DNA from: Cyclina sinensis
Taxonomy: Eukaryota > Mollusca > Bivalvia > Venerida > Veneridae
Direction: 5' to 3'
DNA: 64,000 nt
Assembly (NCBI GenBank): GCA_012932295.1
Contig: JAAONU010000043.1
Span: 186,001 to 250,000 of the forward strand
A program made the position numbers and the translations under genes. Position 1 is the first letter of the stretch, and the number at the start of each line of letters is the position of its first letter. Positions 24,754-36,530 of this stretch are shown here, piece after piece. The notes below the pieces were generated by a model, which was given only the letters and a program-made list of their open reading frames with translations, was not told the origin of the DNA and ran no database searches.

Positions 24754-25779
24754 ATGTCTGAGACCTCAAACTCGTACAATTATACTTTAGACGGGCTAAA
24801 TCAGGGCCCCCCAGATACCCTTATGAAAAGAACATTCACCGACGTTGTGAGTCCAAGTGATCCATCTGGTGGTGATCCACCTTCCACTAGAATGAGGGAA
24901 TACTCCAGTCCCAATCAATCTGAAGCACATGTCACAACCGGTTCGGTCCAGGTCCCTGCTTCCACTCCTTGCAGTCCAGACCTGATGAAAGTCATCTGTG
25001 ATAGTATGCAGATGATGCTACATCCACTTACACAAAAACTTGACATTCAAATCAATTCAATTGATAACCTTACAAGCGAATTAACCAAATAAAACAAGGA
25101 ACTAACCGAACTCAAAGCTGAAAAAAATAGACTTAGAAACAGGCTGGACAAGGCAGATGATCATATCAGACTCATGTACGATAAAATAGATGAACTGGAA
25201 CAATATAGTAGACGGTCATCCATACGCTTCTTCAATGTTCAGATGAAACCTCTACTTACTGATGAAGATTCCATATCCCCATCCCAGCCAATTCAGTCGG
25301 AACCCAGTGGTCACTCCGATCTTCTTGTAGGGAACGCAAAGGACAAACCTAGTTATGACCAAATTATTGTCGATATATGCAATGATAAGATCGGTGTTGT
25401 TCCCCCTGTGACTGGTGATGATATTGAACACGTGCACCCAATAGGAAGGGAGAAGAACGGCAATATACAGCTTCTGTGCAAATTTAAGATACTAAAATTA
25501 GCAAACGAGTGTTGTCCCAAAAGAAAAATCTGAAATCAAAAAAGTCAGACAATTTCAAAGTGTTTCTATCTGAGGATTTAACGAAAAAGCGACAAGAAAT
25601 GGTAAAAGCACTGGAGAGTGCCAGAAAAGACAATGTTATAGTATCACATTGGACTGTTGATGGCAGAATTTTCTATAAACAGAAAAAGCAATCAGAAAAA
25701 TCTATGTTGACAGACATTGACCAAATTTCTGAACTTTACGCAATGCATGCTTCGGAATATGATCACAATCCTTGTTCAT
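24754..25779 (+). pseudogene. LINE ORF1 protein, broken
   Basis: The frame starts at an ATG with MSETSNSYNYTLDGLNQG, a Ser/Pro-rich N-terminal region. After a TAA at 25090-25092 the same frame continues with a coiled-coil-like NKELTELKAEKNRLRNRLDK. Next comes DELEQYSRRSSIRFFNV, the motif that opens the RNA-binding region of L1-type ORF1 proteins. A one-base frame change near 25505-25515 moves the frame to LSQKKNLKSKKSDNFKVF, then LSEDLTKKRQEMVKALE and VIVSHWTVDGRIFYK, the usual C-terminal signature of this family, ending in TAA. The full reading would be about 340 residues. One stop and one frameshift make it non-functional as it stands. The known role of the family is to bind LINE RNA and chaperone it. 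Confidence 0.85.
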
Positions 25780-26689
25780 AAAATACACAGTTCGTGAGTG
25801 CTATTGCATTCACAAAAATGGTCAGGTTTGAACTAAGTACATGTAAATGTTTTAAAATTATATTTTTCTCATATATACATGTACATGTTTAATTCGTCAC
25901 AAGGTTGTGTGTATTTCTGGTAATGCTGGTCTGATACGATCTAACACTTGTTCTCAAAATTCATGAAAGGGTGTGGATATTTTTAGGTAGACATTGCCAG
26001 ACAATGCAAGCATATTACTTAAAAACTAACCTTTAATCCAGTAAAATATTCCTGGATCTGTCTTGCTATATCCTGTAATTATTACTTTGTCACTTTTCAC
26101 TGATAGTACATTTATTCTATCCCAATTGAACCATGTAAAAAGCGACACATTCATATTGTCATCTTTCATGATTCATCCTACCACGTGTATTTTGTCTTGT
26201 TTTGTTTACAAACACGGCTATATTTGTCATGCCGCATTCCTGAGCTAAAGGTTAGTAACCAGATTTAAAACTGAAATGTATCTAGTATATTGATGTACAT
26301 GTATTAAAATGTACAGTATCATGACATATATGCGTTTATTTACTTACGCTTTCTTATTAATTGATTGATTTATATGGAGAATATTTATAAAAAAGTGCTT
26401 CATGATATAGAGCACTCGTTCCCTGTATAATGCAAATAATCTGCGATGAAAAATGCTAAAGTCTATCTTTATAATACTGCTCTGACATACGCTTATTTTG
26501 GTCATTCTTCAGTTGCGAGCTGTCCGGTCCCTTTTATCATTCAACATTCATATTATAGAGATTTGTGTATTAACCTCTCTTTATTGTTATATTTCAACTT
26601 GTACATAAAAATGATCTAGTCTTAAAATAAGGCTTTTTTGTAAAACAAGCACGGTTATACACCTTTAGTTAGCATGATAAATTAGTCTA

Positions 26690-27200
26690 TATTTAGATCA
26701 CAAAATCCAGTAATTCTATTTATAAATATTAACAAACTGGGAAAACCACAGTTGTTATGTCCTAAAATAGAAGTTGTGAAAAGTATATACTATGACTTCA
26801 AAATTATATTTTTTTTTCTTTTCTTCTATTTTTGTTTTTGTTTTTGACTTTACTGATTGTTTATATAGTTCCTTGCTTGATACAGGTTAAATTTGTAAAA
26901 AATGTATTTATGATATCATTTACACAAAACTGTGAAGATGATCCAATAATTCTATTTATAAATACTAACAAGCTGGGAAAAACCATATGTAGAAGCATGT
27001 TTAAAGCGAGTACACATAATATTGTTGAAAAATTATTTGTAAAAAGTATATAATCGGAAATCAACTAGTATGTCAACAAAACAAACATTATTATAGGAAA
27101 TGTTCAGTTTTGCTTGTTTGCTCTTACTGATTGTATATAGATTTAAGTTTGATACAGGTCTAATTTGTAAAACCTGTATTTATAATATTATTTACAAAAT
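26690..27200 (+). repeat. Internal tandem repeat of the LINE inter-ORF region
   Basis: CCAGTAATTCTATTTATAAA...CTGGGAAAACC near 26705 recurs as CCAATAATTCTATTTATAAA...CTGGGAAAAACC near 26942. ACTGATTGTTTATATAG...GATACAGG near 26850 recurs near 27126. Two copies of a roughly 240-270-bp unit are present, diverged by about a tenth or more. It lies between the two coding regions of the LINE. Confidence 0.75.
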
Positions 27201-27205
27201 CAATG

Positions 27206-27282
27206 TTGTGTGTGTGTGTGCGCGCGCCCGTGTGTGTGTGTGTAAATAATATATATATGTGGGTGTGTCTGTGTGTGTAAAT
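27206..27282. repeat. (GT)n / (GC)n compound microsatellite
   Basis: Alternating purine-pyrimidine tract: GTGTGTGTGT, CGCGCGC, GTGTGTGT, then TATATAT and GTGTGT. It has Z-DNA-forming potential. Confidence 0.85.
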
Positions 27283-27759
27283 AGTATATGTCAAACTATC
27301 TACTCAATGACACCTGATATCTTTACTCTAGTAATGTTTACCTGTCTACTTTGTAATTATTGTTTTATTTTTGGTACAATTGATATATTGCTTGTCATTT
27401 TTATTATATAGAATTCTTCTTTAATTCAAAACAGTATTTTGACGTCCAACTTAAATTCAACTCAGTTCATTTCAAGTTTATAGTACGCACAAAACCCATC
27501 TCCATCGGTAACTGATACTTGGTTTATCTTGAGCTGTAATTGTTTATCCTATTCCTATCTTTCTTTCTCACTTTGATTTGTTTTTCCTTACCTCAATGTA
27601 CTTAGCACTAGTCTCAGTCTTATATCAATTCATACTTGAAAATTCTGCACGTTTACCCATTCCTGACATCAATATCACGTCCATGATGGCAATACAATCT
27701 TTCTTGGTCTTCTTATCATCAATAACATAAAATATAATACATTAAGCAAGTCAACCGTC

Positions 27760-28377
27760 ATGGACATCTACAGATATTCTGGACTGTTTCCAATCTTCAC
27801 TCATCTATCATGTCTATTGATATTGTTGAACATATACTCATCATATGTGATGTTATTTTCCATTTATGTAGGTATTATCACAGCTATGAACAAACAAGTA
27901 TTAATTAACCGTCCTAAAAGGAAATTCGTTACAAATATTTCTAAAATGAATCTTAACTTATTATTTACAAACATTCTGTTACAATGTCTTTTTATAATTA
28001 TGTTATGCACGTGGCTGTATTTACTATTGCTTTTAGCGGGAGATATTCATGAAAATCCAGGGCCTAACTCTACCTGTTCATCCGATACTGACATCATTTC
28101 CGGCATACCACATCATCTCTCCGTTGTTCATCTTAATGTAATTAGCATACGATATAAACTTGACATTCTTTACTCTGAGCTTAAAGACTTTGATATACTT
28201 GCCTTATCAGAAACATGGCTGAATGATACAATTCCAACTGATGACCTCCAACTTTTATCCTACAGTAGTCCAGAGCGAAAAGATCGAGTTGGTCATTCTT
28301 ATAACGGTGTTATTCTTTTTGTTCGAGAAAATTTATATTATAAGAGACGTTATGATTTAAAACTTAACAATTTGTAG
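27760..28377 (+). pseudogene. LINE ORF2 N-terminus: hydrophobic leader, 2A-like motif, APE endonuclease
   Basis: Starts at ATG with two or three hydrophobic stretches (for example LLILLNIYSSYVMLFSIYVG and FIIMLCTWLYLLLLL). LLLLAGDIHENPGP follows, with D95, N99, P100, G101 and P102. This matches the 2A ribosome-skipping consensus D-V/I-E-x-N-P-G-P except that His replaces Glu at the third position. The endonuclease follows, with HLNVISIRYKLD and LALSETWL (likely catalytic E151), then GHSYNGVILFVRE. 2A peptides at the start of ORF2 are known in APE-type LINEs of sea urchins and molluscs. The frame stops at TAG 28375-28377, where the context (LNNL-stop-CIWIELILEH) suggests a former sense codon. 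The reverse-transcriptase region is absent. Confidence 0.9.
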
Positions 28378-28462
28378 TGTATTTGGATTGAATTAATTCT
28401 TGAGCATAATAGACACCTTCTCTTTGTGTTAGTAACAAAATTCTACGTGAAGCGTTAATATA

Positions 28463-29296
28463 ATGCTAAAACTGAATTTTTGTTTGGACAGAAAATCCCT
28501 TGAAATCATTTATACTTCTTTTATTCGTCCTATTCTTGAATATGCAGATGTCGTCTGGGGAAATGCTTTCCAATACGAACTTGAAAGTTTAGACAAAAAT
28601 CAGAACGAATGCGCTAGAATAGCTTCAGGTGCGACTAGATTAGTTTCAACTGAAAATCTTTACAATGAAATAAACTGGGAAACACTCGAACAGAGCCGCT
28701 ATAATCACAGATTAATACTATTTTATAATATGAAAAATAACTTGGCTCCTACTTATTTATCTTCTTTCATCCCCGATCAAACAAATACACGGTATAATTT
28801 ACGTAATTTTGATAACATTCCTGGTATATATGCAAGAACAACGTTATACTTTAATTATTTTCTTCCTTCTACCATTCGTGACTGGAATAACTTACCATCT
28901 GAATCTCGAAACCTACCGACACTCTCATTATTCAATAACTTCTTAAACCGAAACAAGGAACGCACACCTAAATACTACTACTCAGTTAACAGAAAATTAC
29001 AAGTTCTCAATACACGTCTTCGCACAAAATGCAGTTCCTTAAATTATCATCTTTTTCTTAGAAATATAATTCCATCACCATTATGTGATTGTGGTCAGGT
29101 CGAATCAAATAATCACTTTTTCTTCGAATGCTATCGCTACAATAACTATCGTAATGAACTACTTGATAATCTCAATGACTTCGAAATTAATCTCGACACT
29201 TTACTCTTCGGAAACCCAGCCTTGTCTGATAATGAAAATTCATTAATATTCTCAAACGTGCACACCTTTATAACTAAAACTAAAAGATTCTCGTAA
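28463..29296 (+). pseudogene. LINE ORF2 C-terminus (post-reverse-transcriptase region)
   Basis: Open for about 277 codons. It opens with KSLEIIYTSFIRPILEYADV and VW, the conserved motif just after the reverse-transcriptase thumb in CR1/Jockey-like LINEs. It ends with PLCDCGQVESNNHFFFECYR, a Cys-x-Cys...His...Cys motif typical of the ORF2 C-terminus, then TAA. The palm and fingers, including the catalytic aspartates, are missing: sequence 28378-28462 joins the end of the endonuclease directly to this region. The long open frame means damage here is slight, so the deletion may be recent or may have occurred during insertion. Confidence 0.9.
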
Positions 29297-29636
29297 TAAT
29301 CAAGTTGTAACTTTTCACGAGACTTATACCCTATCTTTACTTTTCACCCTATATTTGAACTTTTCATTTTCTATTCAGTTTTTTCATACTTCTCATGCTG
29401 CTTTTCAATTGTGTATATATTTTTTCTCAAAATTTAAAGTCACCGGTTCGACACAGAAATATTTAATAATTAAAAGGAGAAGAATTCTATAAGACTTAGT
29501 CTTTTGTTCTAATCCTGTTCTCTGAATATGTTATTTTTGTATGTGTACGTATAACAAATGTTCATTATGTATATATCCTGGGAATAAAATATGTTTAAAC
29601 TAAACTAAATATATACATTAAATTCTATTTATTTCG

Positions 29637-30850
29637 CTTACTACAGTCGCTGTGCTTCCTTGGCACAAAATGCGCGTCTTATACCTGCTGCACTTCCTAG
29701 ACTTGCTAAGTCTGTTAGGCTGACAGCGCTTCTCACGCCTGCTGCGCTTCTAATAGATGCTGCGCTTTTGAGATTTACTACATTTCTTAGACTTACTGCG
29801 TTTCTTAGACTTCCTGCCCTTCTAAGATTTACCGCACATTCTAGATTAACTACGCTTCTAAGACTAATTAAGCTTTTAAAACTTAATACGTTTCTCAAAT
29901 TAACTACCCTTTTAGACTCACTGTGCTTCTTAGACTTACTACGCTTTTTAGACTAACAGTTTTGCCTAGACTTACGAAGCTTGTTTAACTTACTGCGCTT
30001 CTAAGAATTAGTTATGTTTTTAGATATTCTATAATTCTAAGACCAACTACACTTCTAAAATTATAAAGTTACTACGCTTCTATCGCATTCTGCAGTTGTT
30101 ATGTCTACTATAATTATTAAAACTAACGACGCTTCCTAGACTTACTACCTTTCTTAGACTAACTGCACTTCTTAGACTTACTATAATTCTTAGACTAACT
30201 GCGCTTCATAGACTTACTATAATTCTTAGACTAACTGCGCTTCATAGACTTACTATAATTCTAAGACTAACTGCGCTTCATAGACTTACTTTAATTCTTA
30301 GACTAACTGCACTTCTTAGACTTACTATAATTCTTAGACTAACTGCACTTCTTAGACTTACTATCTTTCTTAGACTAACTGCACTTCTTAGACTTACTAT
30401 AATTCTTAGACTAACTGCCGGTTTACTGTGCTTCTAAATTTACTATAATTCTTAGACTAACTGCGCTTCATAGACTTACTGCTCTTCTGTGACTTACTGC
30501 ATTTCTTATATTTACTATGATTCTGATACTTACTACGATTTTCTACGCGTTTTAGACTTACTGCCCGTCTTAGACTTACTGCCCTTCTTAGATTTACTAT
30601 ACTCCTCAGACTACCTGCGCTTTTAAGACTTACTGCTCTTATTAGACTTACTTTTCTTCTTAGATTTACTGTAATTCTAAGGTTAACTGCACTTCTTAGA
30701 GTTTAAGATTGTCTTCACTTCTAAGACTGCCCTTATTACTCTCTTTCTTATATTTACTATAATTCTTATACTAACTGTTATTTCTGAAATATTGCCCTTA
30801 TTAGACTAAATGTCCTTCTAAGATTTACTATAACTGTGTTTCCAAGAATT
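29637..30850. repeat. 18-bp-monomer satellite with 36-bp dimer unit (array 2)
   Basis: Same ancestral monomer as array 1 (CTTCTTAGACTTACTGCG), but the most regular part, about 30170-30480, is a 36-bp dimer: GCTTCATAGACTTACTAT plus AATTCTTAGACTAACTGC. Both flanks are degenerate single monomers. The LINE 3' end lies only about 25 bp to the left. Minus-strand frames of six-residue hexads are repeat by-products. Confidence 0.9.
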
Positions 30851-33800
30851 AAAGACTTATTACGGCACTTTCGTGAAAATATCTGTTTTGTGGTCTTCAA
30901 TCGTGAAGTAAAATTGAAATTTTACTAAAACAAACACATATCCTATATCTGTTTGAAACACTTTACATAAAATATTTAAGAAAGGTACAGTTTTTAAACT
31001 CGTTAATTTGCAGAAATCCTTACAGAACTTTAAAGAATGAATTTCATTAACAGAAACATAATATTAAAGAAACATTATTCAAATTATGTTGAACGAAATG
31101 CTAGGTAATGAACAATCACTTACCCATTGCCAAGGAAAAGAAAGGCGAACATATGTGAATTAGATAATATAGTTTAATTCTTTCAATCAGACACGTGTTA
31201 TTTCTATAAAATCTTACAAAATTTGATTGAATGTTTACTGGACTAAAACATCGACAGTCTTAGTTGACTATCATATAGATATTATCTCTATATAGTGGAA
31301 CTTTGAATATTCAATTAGACATGATATTTCAGATTCAATAATTCAAAGTAAACCATTTAATGGTCAATATCAATATGACTATAAAAGATATCCGTGAGAT
31401 ATGTTTTTACATTGATGTAATCATTTTGTCAACACCTGTATGTAATTAGATCACGGATAAAGAAAAATATATTGCAACAAGGCCCAAATCTTCACGTCAT
31501 GATTTTTCAAATACAAATAAATCGAAAGAGAAAGGTAGTTTTGTTTACGTTCCATCAGCTAGGTTTAGATCATTGTACATGGAATATACAAGAAATGAAC
31601 ATGTTAAGCGTCCTTAAAACGGCGTAATTTATTTATTTGTTTTACATCTCTTGGTAAGCAAGGTATAATAATCCTAATTGATGAATGCTTTCTGCGATCA
31701 GGGGCGTACTTAGGCATCTATTCCCTATACAGAAATTAATTTTCAAAATGCCGCTTTTTGTCTTTTAGATAATACAATTAATATCACCATAATTTATAAT
31801 ACCAAAGAATAGATAATCTTATAAACAACAATCTTGTTCATATGACTTTCCGTATCTCATATTGCTGTTCATCAGCAGACATTTATTCTTTTGACAGCAG
31901 TGTCTGTTTATGTGCATTTCTATAATATTTATATTATAACTTATGTGAACGACCCTTTTGTTACATAATTCATGGAAATATACAATGTATTACATAACCC
32001 TAAATATTTTATTACTGAATAATTGACTGATATAAGGTAACTGTTTGAGTTTGTCATTTTTCAAACCATATTCATATTCTGGTTGAATAAAATATACAAC
32101 TAATGATAAGATATGAAGCTTTTGAGTCTCTATAATCGCTCATAGAAGTAATTTCTAAGTTTCTTTTCTTCTGGTTAAGAACGTTCATCAGATTTTATAT
32201 CATATCGAAAAGGAAAATCTTTCATTTATCCGAATTAATAATTTTTACAATGACTATAGTTGATTAAATTATGACTGGATTGAAATTAAAATCTCTTGAT
32301 CACTAGAAATTATCCCATCCTTGTTTGTTATTTTTGTATTTTTCAAATCATTTTCGTTTATTTTTTTAACGTACTTGTCTGAAAATAAATGTTTAGGTAT
32401 GAATGATACATAGCAAAGTTGTACCATTCCAAAAACTTTATAAACGCCCCTGGATTAAGCCTAAATACCAAACACAACGCGGCAGGTACGGTTATCACTC
32501 CCACATGGTTACAATAAAAAAAAAATATGAACTTTTTTCAGTTTATCCTTTTTCGATTTATAACAGAACACATCTTAAAATAATAAGATTTGATCAAAGC
32601 TATCAATGGAAGGAATGAATAAAAACATTTAAGTCGCAGTGGTGGCAGATTAACTAGAGGAGTGGAGTTTACCTAAATGCATACATCTCGCGTAAGAGCG
32701 CGACGCATGGGAGTCTCATACTCTCCCAATCTCCTCGCAGTGATCTCCCCTTCATTCTTTGGAAAGATCTCTGCTCTGCAGACACGGGTTAACCTTTGCT
32801 GGATTTCAGTTATATATAAATGTATGAACTTTTTTAAAGAATTTATTGTTTTACCTCTGTTTTGTTTAGGTACAATTGGAATTGCAACTATTAAACATGC
32901 CTGGGTGAAATGAAATTAAAAAAAAAATAATTACTTGAGAAAGAGTTTAAAATTTTGTTTATTTACTTTCGATCATCATCACGTGGCATGCCTGTCGGCA
33001 GTGATTACTGTACTGAAAGTATGGAAGGGAAGTAACCACTGTTTGGAGTTTGTTACTGTCCGTAAACAAAAGGAAGAGCACTCCGAATCTGTTTGAATTA
33101 AACAATAGTCGTTCTCAACAAATGATTAACGGGAACAAATGTTGATGAAAACGCGTAATTCGCTAAACATATAAATTATTGTCAGAGAAGACTTTTTGTT
33201 GCAAACAAAAAATAATGCAACTAAATCGGAAGTTAGAATAGGTTTTATCCGGGTCCGTCGACAGAAAAAAAGTAACCGTATCTATTAGTGCCGTGCAATA
33301 AATATCTAGTTATGCCAGAACAAAACTATAGATCAACTTTGTCTTAAAGATTTATCAGAAGTCAAAATGCCACAATAAACGCAATTATGATATAATTCAA
33401 GCGTTCACAATGACATGAAAACTTTTTAACTGATTAAAGACAACAAAATAGTCCAAGATAATCTCAACAAAATAGTCCAAGATAATCTCAGCATGAATGT
33501 GTTGAATATAGAAGATCAGATGTAGCAGACGATCAAATTTCGAGCAGACATTGAAAAGTATACCTGTTCAGTCCCTTTAATTCATAATATATTAAATTCC
33601 AATATTGTGCCTTATTTTAATGTTTACTTATTAATAAATAGATTTGTTTGGTTTAAAGGATTGTTTGTGTTTTATTTTTCAGGGAATGTGTTTGTTCCAT
33701 AAACATTGTGATGCAGTTTACAACTTACCACTATATGCACACCGGATACAGTTGTTTTTCACCTCAATCAAGCAGACGGGTCAATAATGTGACTATAGCA

Positions 33801-34830
33801 GACGACAATAGGCTGTACCGTCTGTTTGAGAAAAAAGTTATTTTTTTTTAACGTAAAGTTAACAATGAATAGTTATGTTAACTGCTTAAAACAAATAAAG
33901 GAAGACGTCCACGATGGTAATTGTTAAAACCATTGAATTCTAGTTATAATGAAGTTTTTTATCTGTTCTTTACTATCATTTCTGAGTTCTTTGTTTTATA
34001 GATATATGTCCAACTTGAAATCGATTACTTTTCACAAGTTCTTGATTTAAATATGGTGAATTTCTAATCATCCTAAAATGCTCAATCATTAACAGGTCAT
34101 GAAGTAATCGCTTAATATATTACTTAACTGTTGGTGTTTTCCTTATAACAACTCGATTGTATGAGTTTAAAAATGTAACAAAAATGTTTCTTTTCTTCAG
34201 ATTCTTCAAGTTGATTTCTATTTCAAGTTTATTAAACCGCCAATACAAAATACTGGATTGTTGTGGTTGCGGTCCTTACATGGTATTGTAACTACTTCTG
34301 CTACTTCTGTATCGTTTTAGGGTGGACTTCATTCATAGCATTTAAGAAAGAATGACGAGAGTATTAAAATGTCAGATGAAAGTGTCAGTAAAATAACAGC
34401 AAATTGTTTACCATAACCGAACAACAAAATAGTTTTATTTCCTTAGATATTATCTCCCGTTGTACCTTATATGATATATTTTGTGAGCCAATTATGACTT
34501 TGTTATTGTCTTCGTTCCGTTACATATATGTCTTCTACCGTAAATACTATTTGATAAAAGCTGTTTGTGTCTCAACAGTTTTCTAGAACCTTTTTCATGA
34601 AATTATATTAAATATATGTGCCTTACAATATCTCTTTTAACAGCAACAACATATAGAAATAAAAATATGTATTACTATTTCCACATCGATTACAAAATAG
34701 ATACACTCATTAATTAATTCTCATATTTCTGTACGGTGGCTTGACCAGAAGATACAGACATTGTAGAAACATTTGCAATATCTTTTACCTAACCTCGGAT
34801 CTACTATATATTGCTTATTCATTTTAGTAA

Positions 34831-34882
34831 TTCTATCTATCTTTCTATCTATTTTTCTTTCTTTCTTTCTTTCTTTTTTTCT
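34831..34882. repeat. (ATCT)n-(TTTC)n microsatellite, copy 2
   Basis: TCTATCTATC units followed by CTTTCTTTC. It is shorter than the matching tract at 57897-58010. Confidence 0.9.
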
Positions 34883-35529
34883 GTATTTATTTATTCAAAA
34901 AGATAGACAGACAGATAGCTAGATAGTAGATAAATATTCAATCTCTAAAGGTTGGATTAACGGTTTACCGGAGATGTGTCGAAATTATTCCTTTAAAATA
35001 ACGCTCAAAAAGCTAAACGAGAAGCAACTTGCAATTTCTTTTCGTTGCAAACTTGTGTCACTGTAAGGTATTACTTGAATTTGTGTTAGTCCTCTTAAAA
35101 CTTGTGTGCACGTTTCAATCAAATTGTCAACACGTACATCTATTCCACCACGACGTACGGATATATGCGATAGATAGGGACTATGCAGAAAACAGGGCTA
35201 TGGTCCTAACGGTGGGCAAGTTCCTTGCATTATCCCTAATTCAGACTGGTTCTGGACTTTGGAGATAAAGGGCGTGTATTCTGACTAATCCTAAAGAAAG
35301 CGGTGGTTGTAAAATCTTTGTGCACGTATCCGTCAGTTGTCGACTGTTTACGAATTTTAATATCATAAAACACGCTATTTGGTCACGTTTTTACACTCTA
35401 CTTACTGTGTTATACACGTTTTTAAACAAATTTGTCGAACAAATGTAAGTATTAGATTAATAATGAATTATTTCTTTACTCAAAATGCTTTGTATGTCGT
35501 ATTAAACTACAGCTGTAGAAAGCACTGTG

Positions 35530-36152
35530 TGTCTAAATTGATGAAACGAGGCAGAGGCTCTAATTGTGTCTAAATTAATGAAACGAAGCAGAGGCTCGAT
35601 ATGTGTATAAATTAATGAAACAAAGCAGATGCTCGATATGTGTATAAATTAATGACACGAAGCAGAGGCTCTATATGTGTCTAAATTGATGAAACGAACC
35701 AGAGGCTCTATATGTGTCTAAATTAATGAAACGAAGCAGAGGCTCTATATGTGTCTAAATTAATGAAACGAAGCAGAGGCTTGATATTTGTCTAAATTAA
35801 TGAAACGACACAGAGGCACGATATGTGTCTAAATTAATGAAACGAGGCAGAGGCTCGATATGTGTCGAAATTAATGAAACGAAGCAGAGGCTCGATATGT
35901 GTCTTAATTGATGACACGAAGCAGAGGCTCTATATGTGTCTAAATTGATGAAACGAAGCAGAGGCTCTATATGTGTCTAAATTAATGAAACGAAGCAGAG
36001 GCTCGATATGTGTCTAAATTAATGAAACGAAGCAGAGGCTCGATATATGTCTAAATTGATGAAACGAAGCAGAGGCTCGATATGTGTCTAAATTAATGAA
36101 ACGAAGCAGAGGCTCTATATGTGTCTAAATGAAACGAAGCAGAAGCCCGACA
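35530..36152 (+). repeat. 37-bp tandem repeat, about 17 units (copy 2)
   Basis: The unit reads CTAAATTAATGAAACGAAGC then AGAGGCTCTATATGTGT, 37 bp, with AAT/AAA and TCG/TCT variants. Unit boundaries are contiguous with no unique spacers, so this is a minisatellite rather than a CRISPR array. The duplicate locus at 58229-59223 has about 27 units. Confidence 0.95.
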
Positions 36153-36530
36153 TGTTATTTTCCTATCTTCATTTAGCTCTATAAACTGATATCATAGTTA
36201 CTAGACATAATTAAATAAATATCTTTAAAACTTTCTATTTTTTCTAATTTTAGGTTAAATAAAATAAGTGGAAATAACATCGCTTTCACAGAAAAAAATG
36301 TTGTCAGTGTATACGCCGGTTTAACTATATTTTAATGAAAACAAATAGACAGTTATATCAGATAAAGTTGATACTATATGCAGTTAAACTAAACAATATT
36401 TTACACTCACGTCTATTGAAAATCAAACTGTTAGAATTTGAAAAAGGAGACAGAAATACTTATTTGTTCGGTAATCTACTGTTAACGTTATCTGCCTTTC
36501 CGGGATCAACCGATTCATGGGCAACATATT

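Larger units (their letters stand above)
24700..29612 (+). mobile_element. Degraded APE-type LINE (non-LTR retrotransposon)
   Basis: In order: a broken ORF1 (24754-25779), a long inter-ORF region with internal repeats, the ORF2 N-terminus with a 2A-like motif and endonuclease (27760-28377), the ORF2 C-terminus (28463-29296), a 3' UTR, and a 3' end reading GGAATAAAATATGTTTAAAC followed by a short CTAAA-type tail. The reverse-transcriptase core is missing. The endonuclease, the C-terminal Cys-His region and the tail suggest the CR1/Jockey-like part of the LINE tree. The 5' boundary is not defined, and the roughly 2-kb gap between ORF1 and ORF2 means they could belong to two nested elements. Confidence 0.8.

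Noticed and set aside
29641..29956. Frames on both strands at the start of array 2
   Set aside because: By-products of the 18-bp monomer, whose frames lack stops on both strands.
31690..31720. CAGGGGCGTACTTAGG, resembling a hAT terminal repeat
   Set aside because: No opposite end or target duplication was found, and the counterpart in copy 3 is diverged.
35029..35268. 79-codon frame in a copy-2-specific block
   Set aside because: No motif, and the block is absent from copy 3; it may be inserted sequence of unknown origin, but no coding evidence.
35530..36152. CRISPR-like regular repeats of 37 bp
   Set aside because: Units are head-to-tail with no unique spacers, in a eukaryotic context; this is a minisatellite. 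The same applies to 58229-59223.
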